64,000 bases of DNA, taken from contig NZ_JACVZE010000011.1 of NCBI RefSeq assembly GCF_015461805.1, positions 103,272 through 167,271 of the forward strand, written 5' to 3'. The translations under genes were made by a program, and so were the position numbers. Positions 45,328 through 54,224 of this stretch are shown in pieces (the first letter of the stretch is position 1; each line of letters begins with the position of its first letter). Under the pieces are notes generated by a model, which saw only the letters and a program-made list of their open reading frames with translations, did not search any database and was not told where the DNA came from. Source of the DNA: Pseudomonas pisciculturae (GTDB taxonomy: Bacteria > Pseudomonadota > Gammaproteobacteria > Pseudomonadales > Pseudomonadaceae).

Positions 45328-46248
45328 TTACTGGCTCAATACGGCTTTGCCGCCTTTAAGAATCGCCAACGCGTCTTCGGCGATCTGCTCCGAGGCCAGC
45401 ACGCCGCGGTTGCGCGCCCAGCTGTCGCCATCCACTTCGGCGACGTGTTGGTTGCGCACGGCGCCGAGCACTTGCCACAGCGGTTGCTTGCTCCAGGTGT
45501 CGACGATGCTGGGGCGACGGTAATGGCCGACCAGCAACCAGCCCGGGTCCAGCGCCAGCAGTTGTTCCAGGCTGACGAATTCGGTGGGCGCGGCCTTGGC
45601 ACGTACGCTCGGCACTTTCAGGCCGATGGCTTGCAGCACGCTGCCGGCATAGGAGTCCGGGCCGTGCACGGAGAAGCTGTCTTCACGGGCAACGCCAAAC
45701 AACACGCTAGCGCCGGCAGGAATTTGTTGGGCGATGGCCTTGAGGTTTTCGCGGTTTTTCTGGATGCGCGCTTCCATTTGCGGGCTCTTGCCCAACGCCT
45801 TGCCGATCAGCTCGGCGGACTTGAGGCTGCCCTCGTAGTCTTCGCCCCGCGACGGCAGCAACAAGGTCGGCGCAATGCTCGCCAGGTCGCTGTACAGGGC
45901 TTGGTGACGGTTGAGGTCGGCGACGATCAGGTCTGGCTTGAGCCGGGCAATTTCCTCGATGCTCGGCTGCGAACGCAGGCCCACCGACTTCCACTGGCCG
46001 ATGGCCTGGCGTACGCGGGGCAACACGCGGTTGGCGTCACCATCATCGGCGGCGCCGACCGGGGTGACGGCAACAGCGGCGAGGCTGTCTAGAAATGAGA
46101 ACTCCAGCACCACCACGCGCTTGGGCGCATCTGGCAGATGCACCGCGTGCTGGCCGTCGTTCAGGTCGATAGGGGCAGCGTTGATTACGCTTGAAGAGAA
46201 CGCCAGCAGGCAGGCGGCCAGGGTGGGGATGAAGCGCAACAATCGCAT
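45328..46248 (-). CDS. fecB: Iron(III)-dicitrate-type periplasmic binding protein FecB
   Basis: A 306-residue cluster-A binding protein (Peripla_BP_2). Signal peptide MRLLRFIPTLAACLLAFSSSVINA; then PKRVVVLEFSFLDSLAAV, ADDGDANRVLP, SQPSIEEIARLKPDLIVAD and LVGHYRRPSIVDTW, all resembling E. coli FecB as remembered. First gene of fecBCDE; GAGG lies 8 bp before the ATG. A Fur-like sequence lies about 90 bp upstream. Confidence 0.87.
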   Translation of the reverse strand: MRLLRFIPTLAACLLAFSSSVINAAPIDLNDGQHAVHLPDAPKRVVVLEFSFLDSLAAVAVTPVGAADDGDANRVLPRVRQAIGQWKSVGLRSQPSIEEIARLKPDLIVADLNRHQALYSDLASIAPTLLLPSRGEDYEGSLKSAELIGKALGKSPQMEARIQKNRENLKAIAQQIPAGASVLFGVAREDSFSVHGPDSYAGSVLQAIGLKVPSVRAKAAPTEFVSLEQLLALDPGWLLVGHYRRPSIVDTWSKQPLWQVLGAVRNQHVAEVDGDSWARNRGVLASEQIAEDALAILKGGKAVLSQ

Positions 46249-46332
46249 GGCAAGAACCTCAGCGTTAAAACACCCGGGCTAGACAGGCCTGGGAAAACGG
46301 CGGGTACTATTCCATATCGAGGCGGTGTGATC

Positions 46333-46351
46333 AAAAAACATTCTCATTGGG
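46333..46351 (-). promoter_or_regulatory. Possible Fur box upstream of fecB
   Basis: On the minus strand the sequence CCAATGAGAATGTTTTTT contains AATGAGAAT, which fits one half of the Fur consensus (AATGATAAT) with one mismatch; the second half is poor. The position, about 90 bp before fecB, is sensible for an iron-uptake operon. Confidence 0.35.
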
Positions 46352-46382
46352 CTGATGAAGCTAGAACTGACACGGCCGGATA

Positions 46383-46474
46383 AATGTGGGAGGGGGCTTG
46401 CTCCCGATAGCGGTGGGTCAGTCAATTTGTTTGTGGCTGATACACCGCTATCGGGAGCAAGCCCCCTCCCACAT
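46383..46474. repeat. REPIN
   Basis: AATGTGGGAGGGGGCTTGCT and AGCAAGCCCCCTCCCACAT in inverted orientation around GATAGCGGTGGGTCAGTC...CTGATACACCGCTATC, between fecB and the receptor gene. It separates the receptor transcript from fecBCDE. Confidence 0.92.
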
Positions 46475-46506
46475 GGCCCTCCTCTCGCCGTTGGATCTGC
46501 GTCTGA

Positions 46507-48894
46507 CTAAAAGTCGACGGTGGCAGAGAGCAAGTAGGTACGCGGAGTCGCCAGGGTCAGGCCCGGCTCGCTGTCATCCGACGCACCGGCCGAACTCCAG
46601 TAGCGTTTGTCCGCCACGTTTTCGACATTCGCCCGCAGGGTCACGTGTTTGTCATCCACTTTGAAGGCATAGCGTGCGCCCAGGTCGATACGGTTCCAGG
46701 CGTCGATTTCCTTGACGTTGGACTGGTCCAGGTACTGCGAGCTGGAATGGATGCCGCGACTGGTCAGTGTCAAACCTTCAAGCCCCGGTACGTCCCACTC
46801 GGCGCCCAAGTTGACGTTGTACTTGGGCGTGGCCGGCGCACGGTTGCCGTCCCAGGCGCCGTTGGTGGTGTCTTTGAGTTTGCTGTCGATGTACATCACC
46901 CCGCCGAGCAAACGCACGCCCTTGATCGGCTCGCCGAACGCACTCAGCTCCACGCCGGTGTTCTGGCGTTTGCCGTTGGGGCCGAACAGATTGCTGACGG
47001 CGTTGGTTTCATAGGCCGGTTGCTTGATGCGAAACACCGCAGCGGTCACGGCGAAAGCGCCAGCGTCGTACTTGGCGCCCACTTCCATCTGGCGGCTGAT
47101 AAAGGGCGGGAAGATCTCGTCTTCGTTGCGCGAGATGGACGGCGCGATCTTGCCCTGGCTCAAGCCTTCCATGTAGTTGGCGTACAGCGACAGCTTGTCG
47201 GTGGCCTTGAACAGCAGGCCGCCGGAGGGCGAGACCTTCTCTTCGTCGTAGCCGGTCTTGCCTTTGACGCCGTTGCTCCAGTCCGTCACCTTGACCCGCT
47301 GCCAGCGGGCGCCAAGGGTCAGCAGCAGGCGGTCGTCGAAAAAGCCCAGGGTATCGGACAACGCCACGCCGCTGAACTTGTTTTCGGTGTACACCTTGGC
47401 GTCCTGGCGCGTGGCCGTGGTCGGCGTGGGGGTTTGCACCGGGTCGTAAAGGTTATTGCCGTTCACCGTCGCGTAACGGGCGCCGCCGTTGGTGAAGTCC
47501 ATGTCGAAGTAGCTGGCGGCCAGGTTGACCTCATGGCTCACCGACCCGGTATGGAACCAGTTGCGCACACCGGCGTTGTAGGTGCGTACGTTTTCGTCCC
47601 GGGTGAAGTCCCTTGGCGACACACTGAAATTGCCCGCGGCGTTGGTCACCGAGACCGCGTGACGCAGGAATTCATGGTTGCTTTTACGTGCACCGAAACC
47701 GCCGTACAGCATCACGGAGTCGCTCAGGTCATATTCAGCGTTGACCGTACCGAAGGTGTCCTTGGTGCGGGCCTTGCTCCAGGATTGCGCATAGTTGCGA
47801 CGCACGTCGTTGGCGCTGGGCACGGGGGCTGCGGCCGCCACTTGCACGCGCTCCTGCGGCGCATCGGTATCGCGCTCTGTGTGGCCGATATCGGTGGAAA
47901 GGCGCAGGCGCTCGCCACGGAAATCCAGGCCCAGCACGGCCATTTCGCGGTCGACGCTCTGGTGGTCCCACGTGGTATCGCCGGACTGCTTCACGCCGTT
48001 GAAGCGAATGCCGAACTTGTTGTCTTCGCCAAAGCGCCGGCCCACGTCCACCGCGCCGCCGGCCTGGCTGTCGGAGGCCCAGGTGCCGGTGAACGAGTTG
48101 ATGTCTTTGTCGGTGGCGCGCTTGGGCACCACGTTGATCCCGCCGCCCACGCTGCCTCGGGGCGAGATGCCGTTGATCAACTGGGTGGGGCCTTTGAAGA
48201 TATCGACGCGGTCGGCCATTTCCATGTCGATGGTGTAGGTCGGCAGCACGCCGTAAAGGCCGTTATAGGACACATCACTGTTGAACAGGCTGAAACCACG
48301 GATGGTGAACTGTTCATAACGCCCGCCGGCCGGGTTGGTGGCGCGCACCGAAGGGTCACTGGCAATCAGGTCGCCCAGAGTGCGGGCCTGTTGGTTTTTC
48401 ACCGCCTCTTGGGTGTAGGTGGTCATGCTGAAGGGGGTTTCCATGAAATCCCGCGTGCCCAACAGGCCTTGGGAGCCACGCCGCGCCACTTGGCCACCGG
48501 CGTAGGTATCACCGTCGTACAGGCCGGTGGTGCCAAGGATCGAGGTGGGTGCCAGCTCCAACGTGCTGCCATCCGGCACCGGCATCAACATATAAGCCTG
48601 GTCGCCCATGGGTTGCAGTTGCAGGCCCGAGCCTTGCAGCAGGCGCGCGAAGCCCTCTTCCACGCCGAACTCGCCAGACAAACCACTGCTGCTGCGCCCG
48701 CTCACCAGGGCCGGGTCCACCGACAGGTTGACCCCTGCCAAGCCGGCGAACCGGGTAAGCGCGGCACTCAGGCTGCCGGCCGGCACCTGGTAGCTGCGAC
48801 GGGCGTCGTCGGCATAGCTGACGGACGCGAAAAACGGGCTGGCGCTGAGGCTCAGCAGCAGGCTCAGCTTGAGCAAGGGGCGAATTGCGGGCAT
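46507..48894 (-). CDS. TonB-dependent siderophore receptor with N-terminal signalling (STN) domain
   Basis: A 795-residue receptor. Signal peptide to about residue 28 (ending VSYA), then an STN domain (SYQVPAGSLSAALTRFAGLAGVNLSV ... GEFGVEEGFARLLQGSGLQL) that in FecA/FpvA-type receptors contacts a periplasmic anti-sigma factor. The plug follows (TRDFMETPFSMTTYT, FTIRGFSLF, VDIFKGPTQLINGISPRGSVGGGIN), and the barrel ends TYLLSATVDF. Plug sequence resembles hydroxamate/pyoverdine-type receptors more than FecA. No sigma/anti-sigma pair is adjacent. ATG 48894 chosen; the extension to 48945 begins with TTG. Confidence 0.9.
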   Translation of the reverse strand: MPAIRPLLKLSLLLSLSASPFFASVSYADDARRSYQVPAGSLSAALTRFAGLAGVNLSVDPALVSGRSSSGLSGEFGVEEGFARLLQGSGLQLQPMGDQAYMLMPVPDGSTLELAPTSILGTTGLYDGDTYAGGQVARRGSQGLLGTRDFMETPFSMTTYTQEAVKNQQARTLGDLIASDPSVRATNPAGGRYEQFTIRGFSLFNSDVSYNGLYGVLPTYTIDMEMADRVDIFKGPTQLINGISPRGSVGGGINVVPKRATDKDINSFTGTWASDSQAGGAVDVGRRFGEDNKFGIRFNGVKQSGDTTWDHQSVDREMAVLGLDFRGERLRLSTDIGHTERDTDAPQERVQVAAAAPVPSANDVRRNYAQSWSKARTKDTFGTVNAEYDLSDSVMLYGGFGARKSNHEFLRHAVSVTNAAGNFSVSPRDFTRDENVRTYNAGVRNWFHTGSVSHEVNLAASYFDMDFTNGGARYATVNGNNLYDPVQTPTPTTATRQDAKVYTENKFSGVALSDTLGFFDDRLLLTLGARWQRVKVTDWSNGVKGKTGYDEEKVSPSGGLLFKATDKLSLYANYMEGLSQGKIAPSISRNEDEIFPPFISRQMEVGAKYDAGAFAVTAAVFRIKQPAYETNAVSNLFGPNGKRQNTGVELSAFGEPIKGVRLLGGVMYIDSKLKDTTNGAWDGNRAPATPKYNVNLGAEWDVPGLEGLTLTSRGIHSSSQYLDQSNVKEIDAWNRIDLGARYAFKVDDKHVTLRANVENVADKRYWSSAGASDDSEPGLTLATPRTYLLSATVDF

Positions 48895-48968
48895 TGGCGG
48901 AAGCTCTCGATTTTGTTCACTTACCCGGAATGACCAGTGAGGCAAAAAAAAGGGACAAGCTATTTGAT

Positions 48969-49895
48969 TTATTTTTCACCGCCGCCAAATACTTCGGTGT
49001 GTTGCGCGGCCATTTCCAGCAGTGCGTCCACCACCACTCGCACCTTGGGCTGCACGTAACGGGTGTGCGGCCAGATCACGTGGATCGGCATGGTTGCCCC
49101 TGCGCAGTCGTCGAGTACCGTGACCAACGCTCCACTGCGCAGGTGTTCGGCCACCAGCCACGTCGGCAATTGGCACAGGCCGCCGCCGTCGAGAGTCGCC
49201 CGCAGCATCATCTCGCCGTCGCCGAACTCATGACGCACGCGTATTTCCTGCTCTTGCACGCTGCCTTTGGCGTTTTTCAGCAGCCAGGCCTTACGCAGCC
49301 CGATACGCCAGCCAATGATGCAATCGTGCACCAGCAGATCGGCCGGGCTCAGCAGCAGCGGCGCATGGCGCAGGTACTGTGGCGCGGCGCAGATCACCAG
49401 GCGTTGCTCGCCCAAGCGACGGGCCACCAGCTCCGGGTCATCCTTGAGCTCACCGATGCGCACTGCCAGGTCAATGCCTTCGTTGATCATGTCGACCTTA
49501 CGCTCGCCAAACGTGAGGGTCAGGTCCAGTTGCGAATACCGACCGGCCAACGCGATCAGCAGCGGTGCGATATGCCGGCGGCCAAACGCGGCGGGCAGGT
49601 CGATCCGCAAGCGGCCCTTGGGCTCGGCGACACCGCTGAGGAAGCTGCCCTCGACCCCGCGCAATTCCTCCATCACCCGCAGGCAACTGGCCAGGTAAAC
49701 CTCGCCCTCGTGGGTCAGGCTCAATTTGCGCGTGCTGCGGTGCAGCAACTGGATGCCCAAGCGCTTCTCCAGACGCGTGACGCTCTTGCCCACCGCCGAG
49801 CTGGTCACGCCCAACTGCAAGGCCGCTGCGGTAAAGCTGCCCAGTTGGGCGGCCAGGATAAATTCAGGGATGCCGTCGAATTGAAGGGTTTCCAT
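48969..49895 (-). CDS. LysR-family transcriptional regulator
   Basis: A 308-residue LTTR. The helix-turn-helix is FILAAQLGSFTAAALQLGVTSSAVGKSVTRLEKRLGIQLLHRSTR near residues 10-52, followed by the substrate-binding-like effector domain (GRLRIDLPAAFGRRHIAPLL, GIDLAVRIGELKD). It belongs to the CrgA-like group that often controls quinone/aldehyde reductases. It is divergent from the SnoaL-like and Old Yellow Enzyme genes, which are probable targets. ATG 49895 matches the family; the extension to 50000 does not. Confidence 0.9.
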   Translation of the reverse strand: METLQFDGIPEFILAAQLGSFTAAALQLGVTSSAVGKSVTRLEKRLGIQLLHRSTRKLSLTHEGEVYLASCLRVMEELRGVEGSFLSGVAEPKGRLRIDLPAAFGRRHIAPLLIALAGRYSQLDLTLTFGERKVDMINEGIDLAVRIGELKDDPELVARRLGEQRLVICAAPQYLRHAPLLLSPADLLVHDCIIGWRIGLRKAWLLKNAKGSVQEQEIRVRHEFGDGEMMLRATLDGGGLCQLPTWLVAEHLRSGALVTVLDDCAGATMPIHVIWPHTRYVQPKVRVVVDALLEMAAQHTEVFGGGEK

Positions 49896-50028
49896 CGCTG
49901 CCGTGCCCACAGAAAACCTAGATTCTAGCCTGACAGGATCAACTGAACGTAATTTTACCGGGTTAATCCAACTGACACGCTGGAATAAGCTAGGTGTCAC
50001 TGTTCAATGACCACCCCAGCGAGGTTCC

Positions 50029-50469
50029 ATGACCGCCGATCTACACCACCTTGTCAGCCTGGAAGCCATTCGCACCCTGCGTCTGCGCTACTGCCATCAC
50101 CTCGACGCCAACCGCATGGATGAACTTGGCGCGTTGTTTACCGAAGACGCCATTTGCCAGGTCGACCGCGCCGGCTGGACCGGCCGTGATGCCATCAAGG
50201 CGGGTTTGGCCCAGGCCTTTCGTGATTTTGATACCGAGCAACGCGGCGAGTACCCCTTCCTGCATGCGGTGTCCAACCACTGGATCGAGATCCTCGATGA
50301 AGACCGCGCCGAAGGTCGCTGCTACCTGATCGACTTCGTCACCCAACGCCCCGCCGGGGAAAACCCATTGCTGCTGCTTGGCGTGTACGTCGATGAATAC
50401 CGCCGCGTCGACGGCAAATGGCTGATCAGCCACACACGCCTGGACGTGGTGTGGCCCGAGCATTCCTAA
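50029..50469 (+). CDS. SnoaL/NTF2-like protein
   Basis: A 146-residue protein with the SnoaL_4/NTF2-like pattern: IRTLRLRYCHHLDANRMDELGALFTEDAICQVD, then a cone-shaped beta-sheet ending DGKWLISHTRLDVVW. Members act as small hydrolases, isomerases or dehydratases, or have no known activity. AGGTTCC precedes the ATG. It stands 26 bp before the ene-reductase gene and divergent from LysR. Confidence 0.85.
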   Translation: MTADLHHLVSLEAIRTLRLRYCHHLDANRMDELGALFTEDAICQVDRAGWTGRDAIKAGLAQAFRDFDTEQRGEYPFLHAVSNHWIEILDEDRAEGRCYLIDFVTQRPAGENPLLLLGVYVDEYRRVDGKWLISHTRLDVVWPEHS

Positions 50470-50495
50470 ACCCTTATCACTTGCCGAGAACTCCC

Positions 50496-51611
50496 ATGAG
50501 CAACCTGTTCAAACCTTACGACCTGGCGGGCACTGCGTTGACCAACCGCGTGGTGATGGCCCCCATGACCCGTGCCCGTGCGCGGGACGATATCCCGGAT
50601 GAACACACCGTTCTCTATTACACCCAACGTGCCTCGGCCGGGCTGATCATCAGCGAAGGCGCGCCGATCTCCCGCGAGGGTTGCGGTTACCTGTTCAACC
50701 CCGGCCTGTACAACGATGCACAAACCCAAGGCTGGCGCCGGGTGACCGATGCGGTGCACGCCAAGGGCGGCAAGATCTTCGCGCAGTTGTGGCATGTGGG
50801 GCGTGTGTCCCATGTGTCGATTCAGCCTGGGGGTGGTGCGCCGGTGTCATCGGTGGCGGTGAGCGCCGCCCGCTCGAATGCCTATGCCTGGGTCGCCGAA
50901 GGCCAGCCGGGGCCGATACAGGCCAGCACGCCGCGAGCGCTCGAAACCCATGAGGTGCGTCGCGTGACCGCAGACTTTGTCGGCGCCGCCCGCCGTGCGA
51001 TCGACGCAGGTTTTGACGGTGTCGAGCTGCACGGCGCCAATGGCTACTTGTTCGAGCAGTTTTTGAATGGCGCATTAAATACGCGTACCGATGAGTACGG
51101 CGGCTCCATTGCCAACCGCCAGCGCTTTCTGCTGGAAACCCTGGATGCCCTCGCCAGTGAGATTGGAGGCGAGCGGGTCGGCGTGCGTATCTCACCGTTC
51201 GGGCGCCTGTTCGATATGCAGCCGTACGCCGAAGAAGCCGAGGCGTGGCTGAGTCTCGCGGCGGCCATCAATGAATGCAGCCTCGCCTATGTGCATTTGA
51301 GCGACCAACTGACGATTGGCGCCGAGGCTATCCCGGCCGGTTTCGCCACGCAGTTTCGCCAGGCCTACCAGGGCACGCTGATTGCGGCTGGCGGTTTCAA
51401 TCGTGAATTGGCCGATGCGGTGCTGGAAAAAGGCGAGCTGGATCTGGTGGCCTTCGGACGCCCCTTCATTGCCAACCCAGATCTGGTGGAGCGCATGCAG
51501 AACAACTGGCCGCTGGCCGAAGGTGATCGCGCCACGTTCTACGGCATTGATGGCAGCCCGACGCGGGGATATACCGACTATCCGGCTGCAACGATCGGAT
51601 CGGCCGAATAG
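50496..51611 (+). CDS. Old Yellow Enzyme-family NAD(P)H:flavin ene-reductase
   Basis: A 371-residue FMN oxidoreductase of the OYE family (NemA/XenB-like). Visible motifs are NRVVMAPMTRARA, IFAQLWHVGRVSH, the substrate-binding ELHGANGYLFEQFLN, RTDEYGGSIANR and VAFGRPFIANPDL. It reduces activated C=C bonds or nitro groups, detoxifying electrophiles. With LysR and the SnoaL-like protein it resembles an electrophile-response unit. Its 3' end overlaps the convergent unknown gene by 34 bp. Confidence 0.92.
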   Translation: MSNLFKPYDLAGTALTNRVVMAPMTRARARDDIPDEHTVLYYTQRASAGLIISEGAPISREGCGYLFNPGLYNDAQTQGWRRVTDAVHAKGGKIFAQLWHVGRVSHVSIQPGGGAPVSSVAVSAARSNAYAWVAEGQPGPIQASTPRALETHEVRRVTADFVGAARRAIDAGFDGVELHGANGYLFEQFLNGALNTRTDEYGGSIANRQRFLLETLDALASEIGGERVGVRISPFGRLFDMQPYAEEAEAWLSLAAAINECSLAYVHLSDQLTIGAEAIPAGFATQFRQAYQGTLIAAGGFNRELADAVLEKGELDLVAFGRPFIANPDLVERMQNNWPLAEGDRATFYGIDGSPTRGYTDYPAATIGSAE

Positions 51612-52030
51612 ATGACAGTTTTTGCGCTGTTTTCAGCGACAGCCTGGCGAGTGAAATAGGTGTCACCTTCGTCAGTGAGGATCTCGTAGTCCACTTTGCG
51701 CGTGGCGCTGGCGTGCTTGATGATCTTCAGCACACGCTGGAACTTCACGCTTTGCGTGCCGTTCTGGTTGGGCCCGGTCAGCACGCTGACGCTCTGAAAC
51801 CAACCCGCGTGCTGCTTGTTGGTCACCAGCGCGCTGGTCATCGCCTCGAAGCGCTCCAGCCGGGTGAAGCCCCACAGCGTCTGTTCTGCCACAGTCGCGT
51901 CCGGCGTGGCCGCACCGGTAAAGACAAACAGGTTGATCGCCGGGCTGTCTTCGCAGAAGAAGTCATAGGGGACCAGCCCGTCGACCATTTTCCTACCGGG
52001 CACGAAGCCCTTTTTGTGCACCTGAAACAT
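51578..52030 (-). CDS. Conserved-looking protein of unknown function
   Basis: A 150-residue soluble protein with no signal peptide or membrane segment and no domain I recognise. It begins MFQVHKKGFVPG and contains WGFTRLERFEAMTSALV. The start ATG at 52030 is fixed by GGAGGTG 5 bp upstream; a GTG six bases earlier overlaps that site. Codon usage resembles the neighbours. It converges on, and overlaps, the ene-reductase gene by 34 bp. Confidence 0.7.
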   Translation of the reverse strand: MFQVHKKGFVPGRKMVDGLVPYDFFCEDSPAINLFVFTGAATPDATVAEQTLWGFTRLERFEAMTSALVTNKQHAGWFQSVSVLTGPNQNGTQSVKFQRVLKIIKHASATRKVDYEILTDEGDTYFTRQAVAENSAKTVIYSADPIVAAG

Positions 52031-52087
52031 CGCCACCTCCGTTCAATCAATGGCGAGAAGTCTAATCAGGCGTGACGTACAGGGCGG

Positions 52088-53368
52088 TCAAGCCAATGTA
52101 ATGTCGTGTAAAGATCGTGCGTTGTGCAGGTGGATCTCCACCGTCAGCCCGCCGCGCGCTTCGTTGCGCGCGATGATACTGCCGCCGTGCATTTGCACCG
52201 CCCTTGCGGCGATGGCCAAACCCAGGCCGAAGCCGACGCTGGCGTCACCCGCGCCACGTTCGAAGGGGTGGAAGATGCTTTGCAGGCGGTCGCTCTCGAC
52301 GCCGGGGCCATGGTCGGTAATGCTAACGTTCAGGCGGTTACCGTCGGCGTCGACCTGGGCCACTACCTGCACGGTAGTGTTCGGCCGAGTGTAACGAACA
52401 GCGTTGCGGATGACGTTTTCAAAGCAGCGATACAGCAATTCGCCACTGACACAGGCGATAAAGGGTGGGCACGCCTGTAGCTCGACGCGACAGCCTTTGA
52501 TGCCGGCTTCGAATTGCGCGTCCTCAACAATCATCTTCAGCAACTCAGTGATATCCAGAGACTCGCGCTCAATGCTTTCGGGGCGCCCCTGCAGGCGCGC
52601 CAGGGTTAGCAACGCTTCAATAAGCGTGTCCATGCGCTCGGATTCACGCTCGATGCGTTCGAGCATTTCCAAGCGAGTACTGTCCTGGCGAAACAGCCCG
52701 ATGGCAGCCTGTATTCGCGTCAACGGGGAGCGCAATTCATGAGAGATGTCGTGCAATAGATGTTGCTGGGCGTGCACCAATACTTTCAGTTGGTTGGCCA
52801 TGCGGTCGCAGTCTTCGGCGAGGTCGACGATTTCATCCCGGCGTTTGCCCATGGCGGGCTTTACACGGGTTTCGAAACGCCCCTGGGCGGCGTCGCTCAT
52901 TGCACGCTTCAAGTGAGCCAATGGCCAGGCCAGGTAGTAGGCCATGTAGCCGCTGAACAATGCGCTCATCAACGTGCCGATGATCAGCGGAATCTGCCGC
53001 CAAGGTCGCCCGTGATCATCAGGGGCATGTGTGGACTTGATCGACAGCGCCAGGCCCTCTTTGCTGATGATCGCGCGCTCATACACCGGCTGCGCAACGG
53101 GCAGGCCCGCCAGCAACTGACCCGCACTGTCATAGACGCCGATAGCTTCATCCGGCGGATGCTCCCATACCGTGAGCAGCTGGCCGGCGGCCTCGATACC
53201 AAACTGTTGCAGCAGCCGCTCTTCGCTCGCCAGGATAGCCTCCACATGAGGGTCGCCCGGCCGGAAACTGCCCAACTCAAGCACGCCGACACCCGCAAGA
53301 AACGTGAAGGTAGTGGCCAGCCAGAAGGCCAGGAACAGTTTCCAGAACAGCAGGCTGGGCTTGCTCAT
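52088..53368 (-). CDS. CpxA-like sensor histidine kinase
   Basis: A 426-residue membrane kinase. N-terminal membrane helix LFWKLFLAFWLATTFTFLAGV, a periplasmic sensor region of about 120 residues, a second helix (IGTLMSALFSGYMAYYLAW), HAMP domain (PLAHLKRAMSDAAQGRFETRV), H-box HDISHELRSPLTR (His near residue 208), N-box FENVIRNAVRYT, G-boxes DHGPGVE and GFGLGLAIA. The adjacent regulator is CpxR-like, so envelope stress is the probable input. ATG 53368 overlaps the regulator stop (ATGA). Confidence 0.88.
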   Translation of the reverse strand: MSKPSLLFWKLFLAFWLATTFTFLAGVGVLELGSFRPGDPHVEAILASEERLLQQFGIEAAGQLLTVWEHPPDEAIGVYDSAGQLLAGLPVAQPVYERAIISKEGLALSIKSTHAPDDHGRPWRQIPLIIGTLMSALFSGYMAYYLAWPLAHLKRAMSDAAQGRFETRVKPAMGKRRDEIVDLAEDCDRMANQLKVLVHAQQHLLHDISHELRSPLTRIQAAIGLFRQDSTRLEMLERIERESERMDTLIEALLTLARLQGRPESIERESLDITELLKMIVEDAQFEAGIKGCRVELQACPPFIACVSGELLYRCFENVIRNAVRYTRPNTTVQVVAQVDADGNRLNVSITDHGPGVESDRLQSIFHPFERGAGDASVGFGLGLAIAARAVQMHGGSIIARNEARGGLTVEIHLHNARSLHDITLA

Positions 53369-54048
53369 TCGGCAATCAACAAGTAACCGAGGCCGCGCAC
53401 GCTTTGAATCCACGCCTTGGCGTCCGGACGTGGCCCGAGTTTTTGCCGGATGCTGCTGATGTGTACGTCGATGCGGCGGTCGTAGCGGGTCAAGGGGCAG
53501 CCCAAGGCGTTGAGTGACAGGTCCTTTTTACTCACCACCTGCCCGGCGCTGCGGGCGAGTTCTTCAAGCAGGCTGAACTCGGTACTGGTCACGCCCAATT
53601 CGACACCGTTCCACAAGGCCTGGCGCTTGCCGGGCCATAGCACCAGCGCGCCAGTCGTGATCACCTCAGAGGTCGGCTGGCCCGCTGGCTGCACCCTGCG
53701 CATGATGGCGCGCATGCGCGCAACCAGCTCGCCGGGGGAGCTGGGTTTGGGCACGTAGTCATCGGCGCCCAGTTCCAGGCCAGTGATGCGGTCGATGTTG
53801 TCGCCGCGGGCGGTGAGCAGCACCACTGGCACCTGGCTGGTCGCTCGAATGCGCCGCAGCACTTCGATGCCCGAGCGTTTGGGCAGCATCACGTCGAGCA
53901 CCACAATGCTGTAGCGCCCCGACAAGGCCTCGATCTCACCCTCCTCGCCGGTGTGCACGGCGCTCGCCGCAAAGCCTTCGCTCGCCAGGTATTGGCTCAG
54001 CATTCCAGTCAGTTCCTGGTCGTCGTCGACCAACAGTACGGAGATCAT
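53365..54048 (-). CDS. CpxR-like OmpR-family response regulator
   Basis: A 227-residue regulator: receiver domain with acidic pocket Asp8-Asp10 (VDDDQEL), phospho-acceptor Asp52 in VVLDVMLP, and Lys101 in ADDYVPKP; winged-helix domain with TEFSLLEELARSAGQVVSKKDLS, PLTRYDRRIDVHISSIRQKL and the wing WIQSVRGLGYLL. The pattern of the receiver and the PLTRYDRRIDVHIS segment follow E. coli CpxR closely. Transcribed with the kinase, divergent from a BamA paralogue. Confidence 0.9.
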   Translation of the reverse strand: MISVLLVDDDQELTGMLSQYLASEGFAASAVHTGEEGEIEALSGRYSIVVLDVMLPKRSGIEVLRRIRATSQVPVVLLTARGDNIDRITGLELGADDYVPKPSSPGELVARMRAIMRRVQPAGQPTSEVITTGALVLWPGKRQALWNGVELGVTSTEFSLLEELARSAGQVVSKKDLSLNALGCPLTRYDRRIDVHISSIRQKLGPRPDAKAWIQSVRGLGYLLIAE

Positions 54049-54109
54049 CGCGGGCTCGTCGGTGGGGGGCTGCGCATTATCAGCCCTGCTTGAAGGTTTG
54101 CGGCCAACC

Positions 54110-54124
54110 TTTACCTAACTTGAC
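54110..54124 (-). promoter_or_regulatory. CpxR-like box between cpxR-like and bamA-like genes
   Basis: Minus-strand GTCAAGTTAGGTAAA fits the Cpx consensus GTAAA-N5-GTAAA at 9 of 10 defined bases. It is 62 bp from the regulator start and about 100 bp from the BamA-like start, inside the shared 176-bp divergent promoter region. Confidence 0.4.
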
Positions 54125-54224
54125 ATTCAGTTAACCGCACCAAACGCGAGGCGCTCTTAAGCTGGATGCTCACCAGTCCGGCCGCGCCGGCGCTGCTTGT
54201 CGATGTGTTCTGGAAAAGATCTTG

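Noticed and set aside
46645..48933. 762-codon plus-strand frame
   Set aside because: Antisense to the siderophore receptor; Ala/Gly/His/Arg-rich composition typical of shadow frames, no domain.
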